Assembly (NCBI RefSeq): GCF_041415945.1
Contig: NZ_JBGCUS010000001.1
Coordinates: 2,480,001 to 2,544,000, forward strand
DNA from: Ancylobacter sp. IITR112
GTDB taxonomy: Bacteria; Pseudomonadota; Alphaproteobacteria; Rhizobiales; Xanthobacteraceae
DNA: 64,000 bases
Reading direction: 5' to 3'
Shown here: positions 41,452 through 50,090 of the stretch, one piece after another
Numbering within the stretch: the first letter of the stretch is position 1
Layout of the letters: every line of letters starts with the position of its first letter
Notes under the pieces: generated by a model
Seen by the model: only the letters and a program-made list of their open reading frames with translations
Databases searched by the model: none
Told to the model about the DNA's origin: nothing
Made by a program: the position numbers and the translations under genes

Positions 41452-42945
41452 ATGAGCCCTCCCCTTCATAAGCCCCTCGCCCTCATGTTCCAGGGCACCG
41501 GCTCGGATGTCGGCAAGTCGCTGATCGTCGCCGGCCTCGCCCGCGCCTTCACCCGGCGCGGGCTCATCGTGCGCCCGTTCAAGCCGCAGAACATGTCGAA
41601 CAATGCCGCCGTCACGCCCGATGGCGGCGAAATCGGCCGCGCGCAGGCGCTGCAGGCCCGCGCCGCCGGCGTCGCCCCTTCCGTCCACATGAACCCGGTG
41701 CTGCTGAAACCGCAGAGCGAGATCGGCGCGCAGGTCATCGTGCAGGGTCGCGCGCGGGGCACGGCGAAAGCGGCGGATTATCAGAAGCTCAAGCCCGCGC
41801 TCATGTCCGCTGTACTGGACAGCTATGAGCGGCTGCGAGCCGAGGCCGACCTCGTGCTGGTTGAAGGCGCCGGCTCGGCGTCGGAGATCAATCTGCGCGC
41901 CAACGACATCGCCAATATGGGGTTTGCCCGCGCCGCTGACGTGCCCGTGGTGCTGATCGGCGACATCGACCGCGGCGGCGTCATCGCCAGCCTCGTCGGC
42001 ACGCGCGCCGTGCTGCCGGAGGATGACGCGGCGATGATCCGCGGCTTTCTCGTCAACCGCTTTCGCGGCGACCCCGCCCTGTTCGCCGCCGGCATGGAGG
42101 CGATCGCGTCCCGCACCGGCTGGGAAGCGCTCGGCCTCATCCCGTTCTTCCCGGACGCCCGCCGCCTGCCGGCGGAGGACGCGCTGGCGCTCGACGCCGC
42201 CACGTTGCCCAAGCCGGGGGCGCGGGTGAAGATCGCCGTGCCGCTGCTGCCGCGCATCGCCAATTTTGACGATCTCGACCCGCTGGAGGCCGAACCGGGC
42301 GTGGAGGTGATCCGCGTGCGCCCCGGCACGCCGCTGCCCGCCGATGCCGCACTCGTCCTGCTGCCCGGCTCGAAATCCACCATGGCCGACCTCGCCGATT
42401 TCCGCCGCGAGGGCTGGGACATCGACCTTCTCGCCCATGTGCGGCGCGGCGGGCGGGTGCTCGGCCTGTGCGGCGGCTACCAGATGCTGGGGCGCTTGCT
42501 CGCCGACCCCGACGGCGTGGAAGGCCCGCCCGGCACGCTGCCCGGCCTCGGCCTGCTAGAGGTCGACACGGTGCTGTCAGGGCATAAGCGGCTGGTCGCC
42601 GTCACCGGCACCGCCGGCGGGGCGCCGTTTTCCGGCTATGAGATGCATATGGGCGTCACCGACGGCCCCGGCCGCGCCCGGCCCTTTGCTCACATCGACG
42701 GCGCCGGGCCGGAAGGCGCGGTGTCCCCGGACGGGCGCGTCACCGGCACCTATGCCCATGGCCTGTTCACGGATGACCGCCAGCGCGCCCATTGGCTCGC
42801 GACACTCGGCGCCCCGCCGAGCGGGCTCGACTATGAAGCTGGCGTCGAGGCGACGCTCGACGCGCTGGCCGCGCATCTGGAAAAGCACATCGACCTCGAC
42901 CGGCTGCTGAAAATCGCCAGCGCCTTCCCTCATGCCCGGGCTTGA
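41452..42945 (+). CDS. cobQ: Cobyric acid synthase
   Basis: 497-residue glutamine-dependent amidotransferase that amidates the b, d, e and g side chains of adenosylcobyrinic acid a,c-diamide. The N-terminal synthetase domain starts [20 protein letters not shown] and has [13 protein letters not shown]. The C-terminal glutaminase has its Cys in [14 protein letters not shown] and His in YAHGLF. ATG 41452 (MSPPLHKP) is chosen; an in-frame ATG at 41437 falls within repeat C1. The last codons and TGA are within repeat B1, which begins at 42928. Confidence 0.95.
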   Translation: MSPPLHKPLALMFQGTGSDVGKSLIVAGLARAFTRRGLIVRPFKPQNMSNNAAVTPDGGEIGRAQALQARAAGVAPSVHMNPVLLKPQSEIGAQVIVQGRARGTAKAADYQKLKPALMSAVLDSYERLRAEADLVLVEGAGSASEINLRANDIANMGFARAADVPVVLIGDIDRGGVIASLVGTRAVLPEDDAAMIRGFLVNRFRGDPALFAAGMEAIASRTGWEALGLIPFFPDARRLPAEDALALDAATLPKPGARVKIAVPLLPRIANFDDLDPLEAEPGVEVIRVRPGTPLPADAALVLLPGSKSTMADLADFRREGWDIDLLAHVRRGGRVLGLCGGYQMLGRLLADPDGVEGPPGTLPGLGLLEVDTVLSGHKRLVAVTGTAGGAPFSGYEMHMGVTDGPGRARPFAHIDGAGPEGAVSPDGRVTGTYAHGLFTDDRQRAHWLATLGAPPSGLDYEAGVEATLDALAAHLEKHIDLDRLLKIASAFPHARA

Positions 42946-43034
42946 CCCGGGCACCCAGTGACCGGGAGCGGACCCGAATGATCTTCAGTTCCCACGCAAA
43001 GGCTGGATCCACGGGTCAAGCCCGCGGATGAGGG
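42928..43034. repeat. CATGCCCGGG repeat, copy B1
   Basis: Element starting CCTCATGCCCGGGCTTGACC and ending in the near-reverse complement GGTCAAGCCCGCGGATGAGG. Related copies: 48692-48803, 60945-61060, and a half copy at 60778-60813. The left end overlaps the last six codons of cobQ and provides its stop. Confidence 0.88.
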
Positions 43035-43053
43035 CGCGAGGGTTATGTGCCCC

Positions 43054-44034
43054 TCACCACCCCCATGCCAGCAGCGCCAGCCCCGCCACCAGCGCCAGCA
43101 TCACCGCATCCGCCGCGCGGTAGAGGGCGAGCGCGCGGCGTATGTCCGTGGCGGTGCACTCATAGCGCCCGCCCTCGCCCATCAGCCCGTCGACCGAGAG
43201 CGTGCCGCCATAATGGCGCGGCCCGGCGATGGCGATGCCGAGCGCGCCGGCCATCGCCGCTTCCGGCCAGCCGGCATTGGGCGAGCGGTGGCGGCGGGCG
43301 TCGCGCATCATCGCCCGCCACGCCCGTAGGGGCGAGGCGCCCGGCACGAACAGCGCCCCGGCGACGATGAGCAGGCCCGCCAGCCGCGCGGCCGGCAGGT
43401 TGATCAGGTCGTCAAACCGCGCCGACGCCCAGCCGAAATAGAGGTGCCGCGCGTCGCGATGGCCGATCATGCTGTCGGCGGTGTTCACGCCCTTGTAGAT
43501 CGCCGCGCCCGGCAGCCCGCCGACCGCCATCCACAAGGCTGGCGCCACCACCCCGTCGGAATAGTTCTCGGCCAGGCTCTCGATCGCCGCCCGCGCCACC
43601 CCGGCCTCGTCGAGCTTGTCCGGGTCGCGGCCGACAATATGCGACACCGCCCGCCGTCCCTCCTCAAGGCTCGTCTCCAGCCCCTCCGCCACCGCGCCGA
43701 CGAACTGGTAGAGGCTGCGCTGCGCCAGCAGGCTGGAGCCGGCAAGCCCGGCCAGCAGCAGGCCGACCACCGGCACCCGCAACGCCAGCCCCTGCACCAG
43801 CAGGCCGGCACCGCCGCTCACCGCCACGATCAGCACCAGAGCCCCCACCCCGGCGAGGCGCCGCTCGCGCGGGGCGGCGGCGTCGCGGTTGACATGGCGG
43901 TCGAGAGCGCCGATCAGCCGGCCGATCCACATCACGGGATGGCCGATCCGGGCGAGCAAAAACGAGGGATAGCCGAAGGCGACCTCGAACAGCAGCGCCG
44001 CCAGGGTTAAACCAAGAGTAAGGTCGAGGCTCAT
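43054..44034 (-). CDS. cobD: Adenosylcobinamide-phosphate synthase CobD/CbiB
   Basis: 326-residue membrane protein that attaches the aminopropanol arm to adenosylcobyric acid. Typical segments are FGYPSFLLARIGHPVMWIGR, ESLAENYSDGVVAPALWMAV, the GVNTADSMIGHRD signature and SPNAGWPEAAMAGALGIAI. About four to five hydrophobic segments are seen. MSLDLTLG (44034) is the natural start; in-frame ATGs upstream run into the recQ promoter region. Confidence 0.94.
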   Translation of the reverse strand: MSLDLTLGLTLAALLFEVAFGYPSFLLARIGHPVMWIGRLIGALDRHVNRDAAAPRERRLAGVGALVLIVAVSGGAGLLVQGLALRVPVVGLLLAGLAGSSLLAQRSLYQFVGAVAEGLETSLEEGRRAVSHIVGRDPDKLDEAGVARAAIESLAENYSDGVVAPALWMAVGGLPGAAIYKGVNTADSMIGHRDARHLYFGWASARFDDLINLPAARLAGLLIVAGALFVPGASPLRAWRAMMRDARRHRSPNAGWPEAAMAGALGIAIAGPRHYGGTLSVDGLMGEGGRYECTATDIRRALALYRAADAVMLALVAGLALLAWGW

Positions 44035-44206
44035 CACAGGTGATTCTCTCGGCAGATGATTCGCGCGGAAGCGGCGTCTCTCGGGATCAGCGGGGCGCCG
44101 CGACAGACGAATCCCCCGGGACCGCGCGGCCACCATTTCCGCCCGCGCGGTCGCCATCAAGACCCACGACGCCCAAGGGCACCCGAAACGGACGACGACG
44201 CACGGA

Positions 44207-46045
44207 ATGAACATCCCCGTCACCTCATCGCACGGCATCCTGCCGCCTCACATCGAAGAGGCGAAGCGGGCGCGGCTCGCCGAGGTGTTCGGCTTCGACC
44301 GTTTCCGCCCCGGCCAGCAGGAGGTTGTCGATTCCATCCTCGCCGGCGTGCCGACGCTGGCGGTGATGCCCACCGGCGCGGGAAAATCCCTGTGCTACCA
44401 GCTCCCCGCGCTGGTGAAGGGCGGGCTCTCCATCGTCGTCTCGCCGCTCATCGCGCTGATGGACGACCAGGTGAACGCGCTGAAGCTGCAGGGTGTCGCC
44501 GCCGAGGCCATCCATTCCGGCAAATCCCGCGAGGACAATGTCGCGATCTGGCGCCGGGTGGCGGCGGGCGAGGTGCGCCTGCTCTATCTCGCCCCTGAGC
44601 GCCTGCTCACCGAGCGCATGCTGGCCGCGCTGTCGCGGTTCAAGCTCGGGCTGGTGGCAGTGGACGAGGCGCACTGCATCTCGCAATGGGGCCATTCCTT
44701 CCGCAACGAATATCTCGGCCTCGGCCGGCTGCGGGAGATCTTTCCCGGCCTGCCGCTGGTGGCGATGACCGCCACCGCCGACAAGGCGACGCGCGACGAC
44801 ATTGTCGAGCGGCTGTTCGGCGGGCAGGCGCGCGTCTTCGTCTCCGGCTTCGACCGCCCGAACATCTTCATCGGCGTCGAGGACAAGAAGGACCCGGCGC
44901 GGCAGATCGAGAGCTATGTCCGCGCCCGGCCGGGTCTGTCAGGCATCATCTACCGCATTTCGCGCAAGAAGGTGGACGAGACCGCCGAGCGCCTCGCCGC
45001 CACCGGCATTCGCGCTTTGCCCTACCATGCCGGCATGAGCGCGGAGGCGCGCGCCGCCAATCAGGAAATCTTCCTCGCCGAGGACGGGGTGGTGATGGTC
45101 GCCACGGTCGCCTTCGGCATGGGCATCGACAAGTCGGATGTGCGCTATGTGCTGCATGCCGATGCACCGGGCACGCTGGAATCCTATTATCAGGAGATCG
45201 GCCGCGCCGGCCGCGACGGCCAGCCCTCCGAGGCGCTGCTGCTCTATTCCGCCGGTGACATCGCCACCCGCCGCCGCTTCCTCGACGAGGAACCCTCCCC
45301 GCCCGAGCGCAAGATGGTGGAAGCCCGCCGGCTCGACGCCATGGTCGGCTTCTGCGAGGCGGTGACCTGCCGGCGCGCCGTGCTGCTCGGCTATTTCGGC
45401 GAGCGCGCCAAGGCGTGCGGCGCCTGCGACGTGTGCCGCGACCCGCCCAAGGTGATCGACGCCAGCGCCGACGCGCAAACGGTGCTGCGCCTCGTGCGCG
45501 CCACCGGCGAGCGCTTCGGTGCCGCCTATCTCGCCAGCGTCGTCACCGGCCAGCGCACGGATGCGATCTGCGGGCGCGGCCATGACAAGCTCGCCGATTT
45601 CGGCGCGGGCGGCGACAAGCCGGCGACGGAGTGGCGCGCGCTGCTGCGCCAGTTGGTGGCCACCGGCGCGCTGCATGCCGACCCCACCCGCTTCGGCGCG
45701 CTCACCCTCACCGAGACCGGCCTCGCCGTGCTGAAGGGCACCCGCGCCTTCACCCTGCGCGCTCCGGCGAAACGGAGCCGCGAGCGCTTCGCCCGTTCCG
45801 ACAGCGGGGCGGAGCTGGCCCCGGCGGAAGCCGCGCTGCTCGGCAAGCTGAAGGCGCTGCGCCGCGACCTCGCCGCCGAGCGCAACGTGCCGGCCTATGT
45901 GGTCTTCGCCGACAAGACGCTGGAGGAGATGGCGGTGGAGCACCCGCGCACGCGCAGCGAGCTGGCCGGTGTGAAGGGCGTGGGCGCCGCCAAGCTGGAG
46001 GCGTTCGGGGCGGCGTTTCTTAAGATTCTCAAAGAATTCTCTTAA
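44207..46045 (+). CDS. recQ: ATP-dependent DNA helicase RecQ
   Basis: 612-residue 3'-5' DNA helicase for recombination and fork repair. It has the RecA-like motor with the Q-motif FRPGQQEVVDSIL, Walker A MPTGAGKSLCYQLPAL, DEAH-box VDEAHCISQWGHSFRNEY, and motif VI YYQEIGRAGRDGQPS. Then the zinc site CEAVTCRR and CGACDVC, the RQC winged helix, and a C-terminal HRDC domain (KLKALRRDLAAERNVPAYVV). It is full length. The stop codon lies within an AT-rich inverted repeat. Confidence 0.96.
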   Translation: MNIPVTSSHGILPPHIEEAKRARLAEVFGFDRFRPGQQEVVDSILAGVPTLAVMPTGAGKSLCYQLPALVKGGLSIVVSPLIALMDDQVNALKLQGVAAEAIHSGKSREDNVAIWRRVAAGEVRLLYLAPERLLTERMLAALSRFKLGLVAVDEAHCISQWGHSFRNEYLGLGRLREIFPGLPLVAMTATADKATRDDIVERLFGGQARVFVSGFDRPNIFIGVEDKKDPARQIESYVRARPGLSGIIYRISRKKVDETAERLAATGIRALPYHAGMSAEARAANQEIFLAEDGVVMVATVAFGMGIDKSDVRYVLHADAPGTLESYYQEIGRAGRDGQPSEALLLYSAGDIATRRRFLDEEPSPPERKMVEARRLDAMVGFCEAVTCRRAVLLGYFGERAKACGACDVCRDPPKVIDASADAQTVLRLVRATGERFGAAYLASVVTGQRTDAICGRGHDKLADFGAGGDKPATEWRALLRQLVATGALHADPTRFGALTLTETGLAVLKGTRAFTLRAPAKRSRERFARSDSGAELAPAEAALLGKLKALRRDLAAERNVPAYVVFADKTLEEMAVEHPRTRSELAGVKGVGAAKLEAFGAAFLKILKEFS

Positions 46046-46048
46046 GAA
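46017..46048. repeat. AT-rich hairpin spanning the recQ stop codon
   Basis: Outer arms TTCTTAAGA (46017-46025) and TCTTAAGAA (46040-46048) and inner arms ATTCT/AGAAT with a CAA loop form a nearly continuous hairpin, interrupted by a TC bulge. It is strikingly AT-rich for this genome. There is no T-run, so termination is uncertain. The 12-mer TTCTTAAGATTC in its left arm also occurs upstream of ctrA (51427-51438). Confidence 0.5.
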
Positions 46049-46149
46049 ATCCGAAGAATTCGACCCGGGAAATTTTCCACACGCAAAAGAGTTCACGAAC
46101 GACGAATCCCTCCCTAGACTGGTGGCTAACGGACGCAAAGTCCGGAATG

Positions 46150-46269
46150 CCCTAGAGCCTGATCCGATCAGGTTGAATCAGCCCGATCGGTGAATCAGTC
46201 TCTAAACTATTGATAGAGAACGTTTTACCGATCGGATTGCACAGCAATCCGATCGGAACGCGCTCTGAC
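46150..46269. repeat. Palindromic TGATCCGATCAGG element upstream of SRPBCC gene
   Basis: Region made of nested palindromes around CCTGATCCGATCAGG and GATCGG. It includes a perfect 13-base inverted repeat CCGATCGGATTGC/GCAATCCGATCGG with a 3-base loop (46228-46256). The edges carry AGAGC and GCGCTCT, a style common in intergenic palindromes of Rhizobiales. It sits between recQ and the SRPBCC gene and includes that gene's probable promoter. Confidence 0.6.
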
Positions 46270-46284
46270 TCCGGGATGGAAACG

Positions 46285-46830
46285 ATGAAGCTGCAACTCT
46301 TTGCCGCGGCGCTGGCCGCCACCTCTCTGCTCGCCACCCTGCCGCCCGCGGCGGCGCATGGCCCGACCCGCCAGAAGATCTCGGAGAAGATCGAGATCAA
46401 CGCCCCGCCGGAGAAGGTGTGGGCGGTGGTCTCCAACTTCCAGGATGGCGGCTGGATTCCGGTCGTCGCCAAGACCGAGGGCACGGGCGGCAACGCCCCC
46501 GGCGCCAAGCGCACGTTGACCCTCAAGAACGGCGCCACCGTCGAGGAAGAGGTCGCCAAGCTCGAGCCGGAAAAGATGACCCTCATGTACCGCATCGACA
46601 AGGTCGACGTGGCGGTGCTGCCGGTCACCAATTATTCCTCCTGGCTTATCGTCACCCCCGCCGACGACGGCAAGAAGTCCGAGGTCGAGTGGCGCGGCGC
46701 CTTCTATCGCGGCTACCCCAATAACGACCCGCCGCCGGAGCTGAACGACGAAGCCGCCGTCAACGCCGTCACCGGCCTCTACAAGGCGGGTCTGGAAAGC
46801 CTGAAGAAGCAGATCGAGGGCGGCAGCTGA
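46285..46830 (+). CDS. SRPBCC (MxaD-like) exported protein
   Basis: 181-residue secreted protein. A signal peptide (MKLQLFAAALAATSLLATL, cleavage near AHG) leads into a START/SRPBCC lipid-binding-like domain: SEKIEINAPPEKVWAVVSNF, LKNGATVEEEVAKLEPEKM, SSWLIVTPADDGKKSEVEWR. It resembles MxaD and related proteins associated with PQQ alcohol dehydrogenases. ATG 46285 is preceded by a GGA at proper spacing; ATG 46276 lacks room. The next gene is a YVTN beta-propeller, a pairing also typical of PQQ loci, but no dehydrogenase is in view. Confidence 0.85.
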   Translation: MKLQLFAAALAATSLLATLPPAAAHGPTRQKISEKIEINAPPEKVWAVVSNFQDGGWIPVVAKTEGTGGNAPGAKRTLTLKNGATVEEEVAKLEPEKMTLMYRIDKVDVAVLPVTNYSSWLIVTPADDGKKSEVEWRGAFYRGYPNNDPPPELNDEAAVNAVTGLYKAGLESLKKQIEGGS

Positions 46831-46866
46831 GCCGTGACGTCGGCACCCATCACGCGGCGCCTGGCC

Positions 46867-46903
46867 CCCTCTCCCCGCCGGGGAGAGGGTTGGGGTGAGG
46901 GGC
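46867..46903. repeat. CCCTCTCCCC repeat, short copy C2
   Basis: 37-base relative of the element at 41340-41450: CCCTCTCCCCGCCGGGGAGAGGG hairpin followed by TTGGGGTGAGGGGCC. It lies directly downstream of the SRPBCC gene and 35 bases before repeat copy A3. Confidence 0.85.
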
Positions 46904-46938
46904 CTTGGCGGCTAGACCTGTCTTCTTTCCCTCCCGGC

Positions 46939-47024
46939 GTCATCCCGGCCGCGCGACCGCGCGCGCCGGGATCGCGCGCCACCTCCGTGCGATCCCGGCT
47001 CGACCTTCGATCGTCCGGGATGAC
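46939..47024. repeat. Palindromic GTCATCCCGG repeat, copy A3
   Basis: 86-base member of the A family with intact termini. The right terminus CCGGGATGAC contains the ATG at 47020 that begins the beta-propeller gene, and its GGGA could act as the ribosome site for the GTG at 47026. The repeat therefore forms the 5' untranslated region of that gene. Confidence 0.88.
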
Positions 47025-47967
47025 GGTGATCAGGACCCTCCCCCTCCTCGCCGCCCTGCTCGCCCCGCCGGCTCTGGCGGACGAGGCCTTCATCACCTCG
47101 CAGCCGGCGGAAACGCTGTCGGTGGTCGATCTCGTCAGCCGCAAGGTGGTGGCGACGCTTCCCATCTCCGGCAAGCCGGCCGGCATCGCGGTGAGCGCGG
47201 ACGGCGCGCGCGCCTTCGTCACCTCTCCCGACGGCAAGGCGCTGACCATTCTCGACGCTGCCAGCCGCACCGTCACCCACCGGGTGGACCTCGGCGGCGG
47301 GCCGCTCGGCGTCGCCGTCCACCCCTCCGGCAGCCCGGCCTATGTCGCCGACTGGTACCAGCACCGGATCAAGGCGGTGGACGCGACGAGCGGCGCCATC
47401 ATCGGCGAGGTGGCGGTCGGCCAGTCGCCCTCCGGCCTCGCGGTGACGCCGGACGGCGCGCTGCTGCTCTCCGCCGATCGCGATTCCGACGCGGTCAGCC
47501 TCATCGACACGAAGACGCTCACCCGCCTCGCCTCGATCCCGGTCGGCGCCCGCCCCTTCGGCGTCACCATCGACGCGGAAGGCGCCCGCGCCTACACCGC
47601 CAATGTCGCCTCCAACGATGTGAGCTTGATCGACCTCAAGGCCCGCAAGGTCGTGGCCACCGTGAAGGTCGGCGCCCGGCCCTATGCGGTGGCGCTGGCG
47701 AAAGGCCGCGCCTTCGTCACCGACCAGTATGACTCGACCGTCACCGTGTTCGACACCGACACGCTGAAGACGCTCGCCACCATCCCCGTGGGCGACTATC
47801 CCGAAGGCATCGCCGCCAGTCGCGATGGCGCCTTCATCTATGTCGCCTGCTGGGAGGCGAACACGCTGGACATCATCGACACCGCCACGCTGAAAGTGGT
47901 GGGCACCGTCGCCGTCGCCGATGGCCCGCGCGCCTTCGGCGCCTTTCTGCGCAAGACGGGTGATTGA
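47020..47967 (+). CDS. YVTN-type beta-propeller protein, exported
   Basis: 315-residue secreted protein. A signal peptide (MTVIRTLPLLAALLAPPALA) is followed by about seven repeats of roughly 42 residues of the YVTN/YncE kind, each with a strand like VSLIDTKTLTRLASIPVGAR and PFGVTIDAEGARAYTAN. It resembles the PQQ-dependent-catabolism-associated beta-propeller family. Start: ATG 47020 lies in the end of repeat A3; GTG 47026 is possible. It follows the SRPBCC/MxaD-like gene on the same strand. Function unknown. Confidence 0.85.
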   Translation: MTVIRTLPLLAALLAPPALADEAFITSQPAETLSVVDLVSRKVVATLPISGKPAGIAVSADGARAFVTSPDGKALTILDAASRTVTHRVDLGGGPLGVAVHPSGSPAYVADWYQHRIKAVDATSGAIIGEVAVGQSPSGLAVTPDGALLLSADRDSDAVSLIDTKTLTRLASIPVGARPFGVTIDAEGARAYTANVASNDVSLIDLKARKVVATVKVGARPYAVALAKGRAFVTDQYDSTVTVFDTDTLKTLATIPVGDYPEGIAASRDGAFIYVACWEANTLDIIDTATLKVVGTVAVADGPRAFGAFLRKTGD

Positions 47968-48040
47968 CCAGAGGGCTATTGCGGATTCGCCGCCGCCGCC
48001 GCAGCGGTTAGGATGGCTGCGGGATTACAGGAGGGATGTC

Positions 48041-48679
48041 ATGGACGCGGATTTCTGGCACCGGAAATGGGAGGCGAACGACATCGCCTTTCACGAAAGC
48101 GAGGCCCATCCGCTGCTGGTCCGCCATTTCGGATCGCTCGGCCTTCGCCCCGGCGCGCGGGTGTTCGTGCCGCTCTGCGGCAAGAGCCGCGATCTCAACT
48201 GGCTGCTCGGCCACGGCTATGAGTTGGCGGGCGCGGAACTGAGCCGCCTCGCCGTCGAACAGCTCTTCGCCGAGCTTGGCGTCACGCCCGAGATCACCGA
48301 GATCGGCCCGCTCGAGCGCTTCGCGGCGGAAGGCATCACCATCTTTGTCGGCGATATCTTCGACCTCACCCATGAGGTGCTGGGGCCGGTCGACGCCGTC
48401 TATGACCGCGCCGCCCTCGTCGCCCTGCCCGAGCCGATGCGCACGCGCTACGCCGCCCATCTCGCGCATCTCACCCGCCATGCGCGGCAATTGCTGATCA
48501 CGTTCGACTACGACCAGAGCCTCACCGTCGGCCCGCCCTTCGCCGTGGATGAGCACGAGGTGCGCCGCCATTATGGCGCGGCCTATCACGTCGCCCTGCT
48601 GGAGAAGCACCCGCTCAAGGGCGGGCTGCGCGGCAAGGAGCCGGTGGCGGAAGAGGTGTGGAAGCTGGAGCGGCGCTGA
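48041..48679 (+). CDS. tpm: Thiopurine S-methyltransferase family protein
   Basis: 212-residue SAM-dependent methyltransferase of the TPMT family. Blocks WHRKWEANDIAFHESEAHPL, VFVPLCGKSRDLNWLLGHGY, VDAVYDRAALVALPEPMR and LLITFDYDQSLTVGPPF are characteristic. Bacterial members methylate tellurite, selenite or thiopurines in vitro; the natural substrate is not known. ATG 48041 has the strong site AGGAGGG 5 bases upstream. Confidence 0.93.
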   Translation: MDADFWHRKWEANDIAFHESEAHPLLVRHFGSLGLRPGARVFVPLCGKSRDLNWLLGHGYELAGAELSRLAVEQLFAELGVTPEITEIGPLERFAAEGITIFVGDIFDLTHEVLGPVDAVYDRAALVALPEPMRTRYAAHLAHLTRHARQLLITFDYDQSLTVGPPFAVDEHEVRRHYGAAYHVALLEKHPLKGGLRGKEPVAEEVWKLERR

Positions 48680-48691
48680 CCGCCCGATCGC

Positions 48692-48803
48692 CCTCATGCC
48701 CGGGCGTGAGCCGGGGACCCGGTGGCCGGGGAGGACGCCCCCGCGCATCGGGCCTCACGTACAGCGCAGAAGCGGGATCCCCGGGTCAAGCCCGGGGATG
48801 AGG
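48692..48803. repeat. CATGCCCGGG repeat, copy B2
   Basis: 112-base element bounded by CCTCATGCCCGGGCGTGAGC and GGTCAAGCCCGGGGATGAGG, filling the gap between the converging tpm and cysA genes. Same family as 42928-43034. Confidence 0.88.
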
Positions 48804-48823
48804 AGCGTCAGGACCGGCGCCCC

Positions 48824-49924
48824 TCAGATCGCGTAGTCGCCCGGCTGCTGCGCCGGCGGCGCCTTGGTGTCGACGCCCGGCCCGCCGGAGGCGAACAGGC
48901 GGGCGCGGTCGAGCCGCACCGCCACCTTCTCGCCGATCGGCACCCGCACCGTCGGGGCGATGTCGGCTTCCAGCACGGCGGTCCCGACCTCGATCTCCAC
49001 CCGGCGGATGGCGCCGTGGCGGCGGAAGGCGCGCACCTGCCCCTTCAGCCCCGCCGTGCCGGGCAGACCCAGCGTCACATCATGCGGGCGCACATAGAGC
49101 AGGCCCGGCCCGTCCGGCACGACTTGCGTCGCGGCGGCGATGGCGGTCGCTCCGGCAAGGGCGACGCCGCTTTTCACCTCGACCTCGATCCGGCTCGATT
49201 CGCCCATGAAGCCGAACACGGCGGCGGTCTCCGGCCGGTCATAGACATCGTCCGGCGTCCCGACCTGCTCGATCTTGCCCTTGCCCATCACCACCACGCG
49301 GTCGGCGAGTTCCAGCGCCTCCTCCTGGTCATGGGTGACGAACAGGGTGGTGTGGCCGGTGCGGTCGTGCAGTTCGCGCAGCCAGCGGCGCAGTTCCTTG
49401 CGCACCAGCGCGTCGAGCGCGCCGAAAGGCTCGTCCAGCAGCAGCACCTTCGGCTCAATGGCGAGCGCGCGGGCGAGCGCCACGCGCTGGCGCTGGCCGC
49501 CGGAAAGCTGCGCCGGAAAACGCCCGCCCAGAGCGTCAAGCTGCACCAGCGCGAGAAGATCGGCGACGCGCGAACGGATCTCGCTTTCCGAGGGCCGCTC
49601 GGCGCGCGGGCGCGAGCGCAGGCCGAAGGCGACGTTCTCCGCCACGGTCATGTGGCGGAACAGGGCGTAATTCTGGAACACGAAGCCGATGCCGCGCCGG
49701 CGCACCGGCACCGAGAGCGCGTCCTCGCCGTTGAACAGCACCCGGCCATGGCTCGGCTGTTCCAGCCCCGCGACGATGCGCAGCAGCGTGGTCTTGCCCG
49801 ATCCCGAAGGTCCGAGCAGCGCCACCAGCTCGCTGGGCTTCACATCCAGCGACACGTTGGAAAGCGCCGGTGCGCCGCTGCCGAAGCTCTTGCCGACCTG
49901 GTCGATGGTGACGGCGACGGTCAT
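48824..49924 (-). CDS. cysA: CysA-type sulfate ABC transporter ATP-binding protein
   Basis: 366-residue ABC ATPase of the CysA type. Walker [17 protein letters not shown]-loop [14 protein letters not shown], signature [14 protein letters not shown], Walker [14 protein letters not shown]-loop [14 protein letters not shown], then a C-terminal TOBE region with the CysA-like [11 protein letters not shown] and [18 protein letters not shown]. Start MTVAVTID (49924) follows GAGAG. No cysT, cysW or sulfate-binding protein gene is adjacent, so it must pair with partners elsewhere or serve another importer. Confidence 0.9.
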   Translation of the reverse strand: MTVAVTIDQVGKSFGSGAPALSNVSLDVKPSELVALLGPSGSGKTTLLRIVAGLEQPSHGRVLFNGEDALSVPVRRRGIGFVFQNYALFRHMTVAENVAFGLRSRPRAERPSESEIRSRVADLLALVQLDALGGRFPAQLSGGQRQRVALARALAIEPKVLLLDEPFGALDALVRKELRRWLRELHDRTGHTTLFVTHDQEEALELADRVVVMGKGKIEQVGTPDDVYDRPETAAVFGFMGESSRIEVEVKSGVALAGATAIAAATQVVPDGPGLLYVRPHDVTLGLPGTAGLKGQVRAFRRHGAIRRVEIEVGTAVLEADIAPTVRVPIGEKVAVRLDRARLFASGGPGVDTKAPPAQQPGDYAI

Positions 49925-50090
49925 GAATTCACTCTCAGTAGATGTACTAAATCGAATTATCCGCAAGATATCCGAAAATTCGCCGCTGTGAACCCCGCCG
50001 GGCGCGCGGTACCACTGCATTCGCGCCATCCCCTGATAGCGCGCGGCGGCGGATTGGCGCTAAAAGGCGGCTTCACCGGATAGCCCCGCC

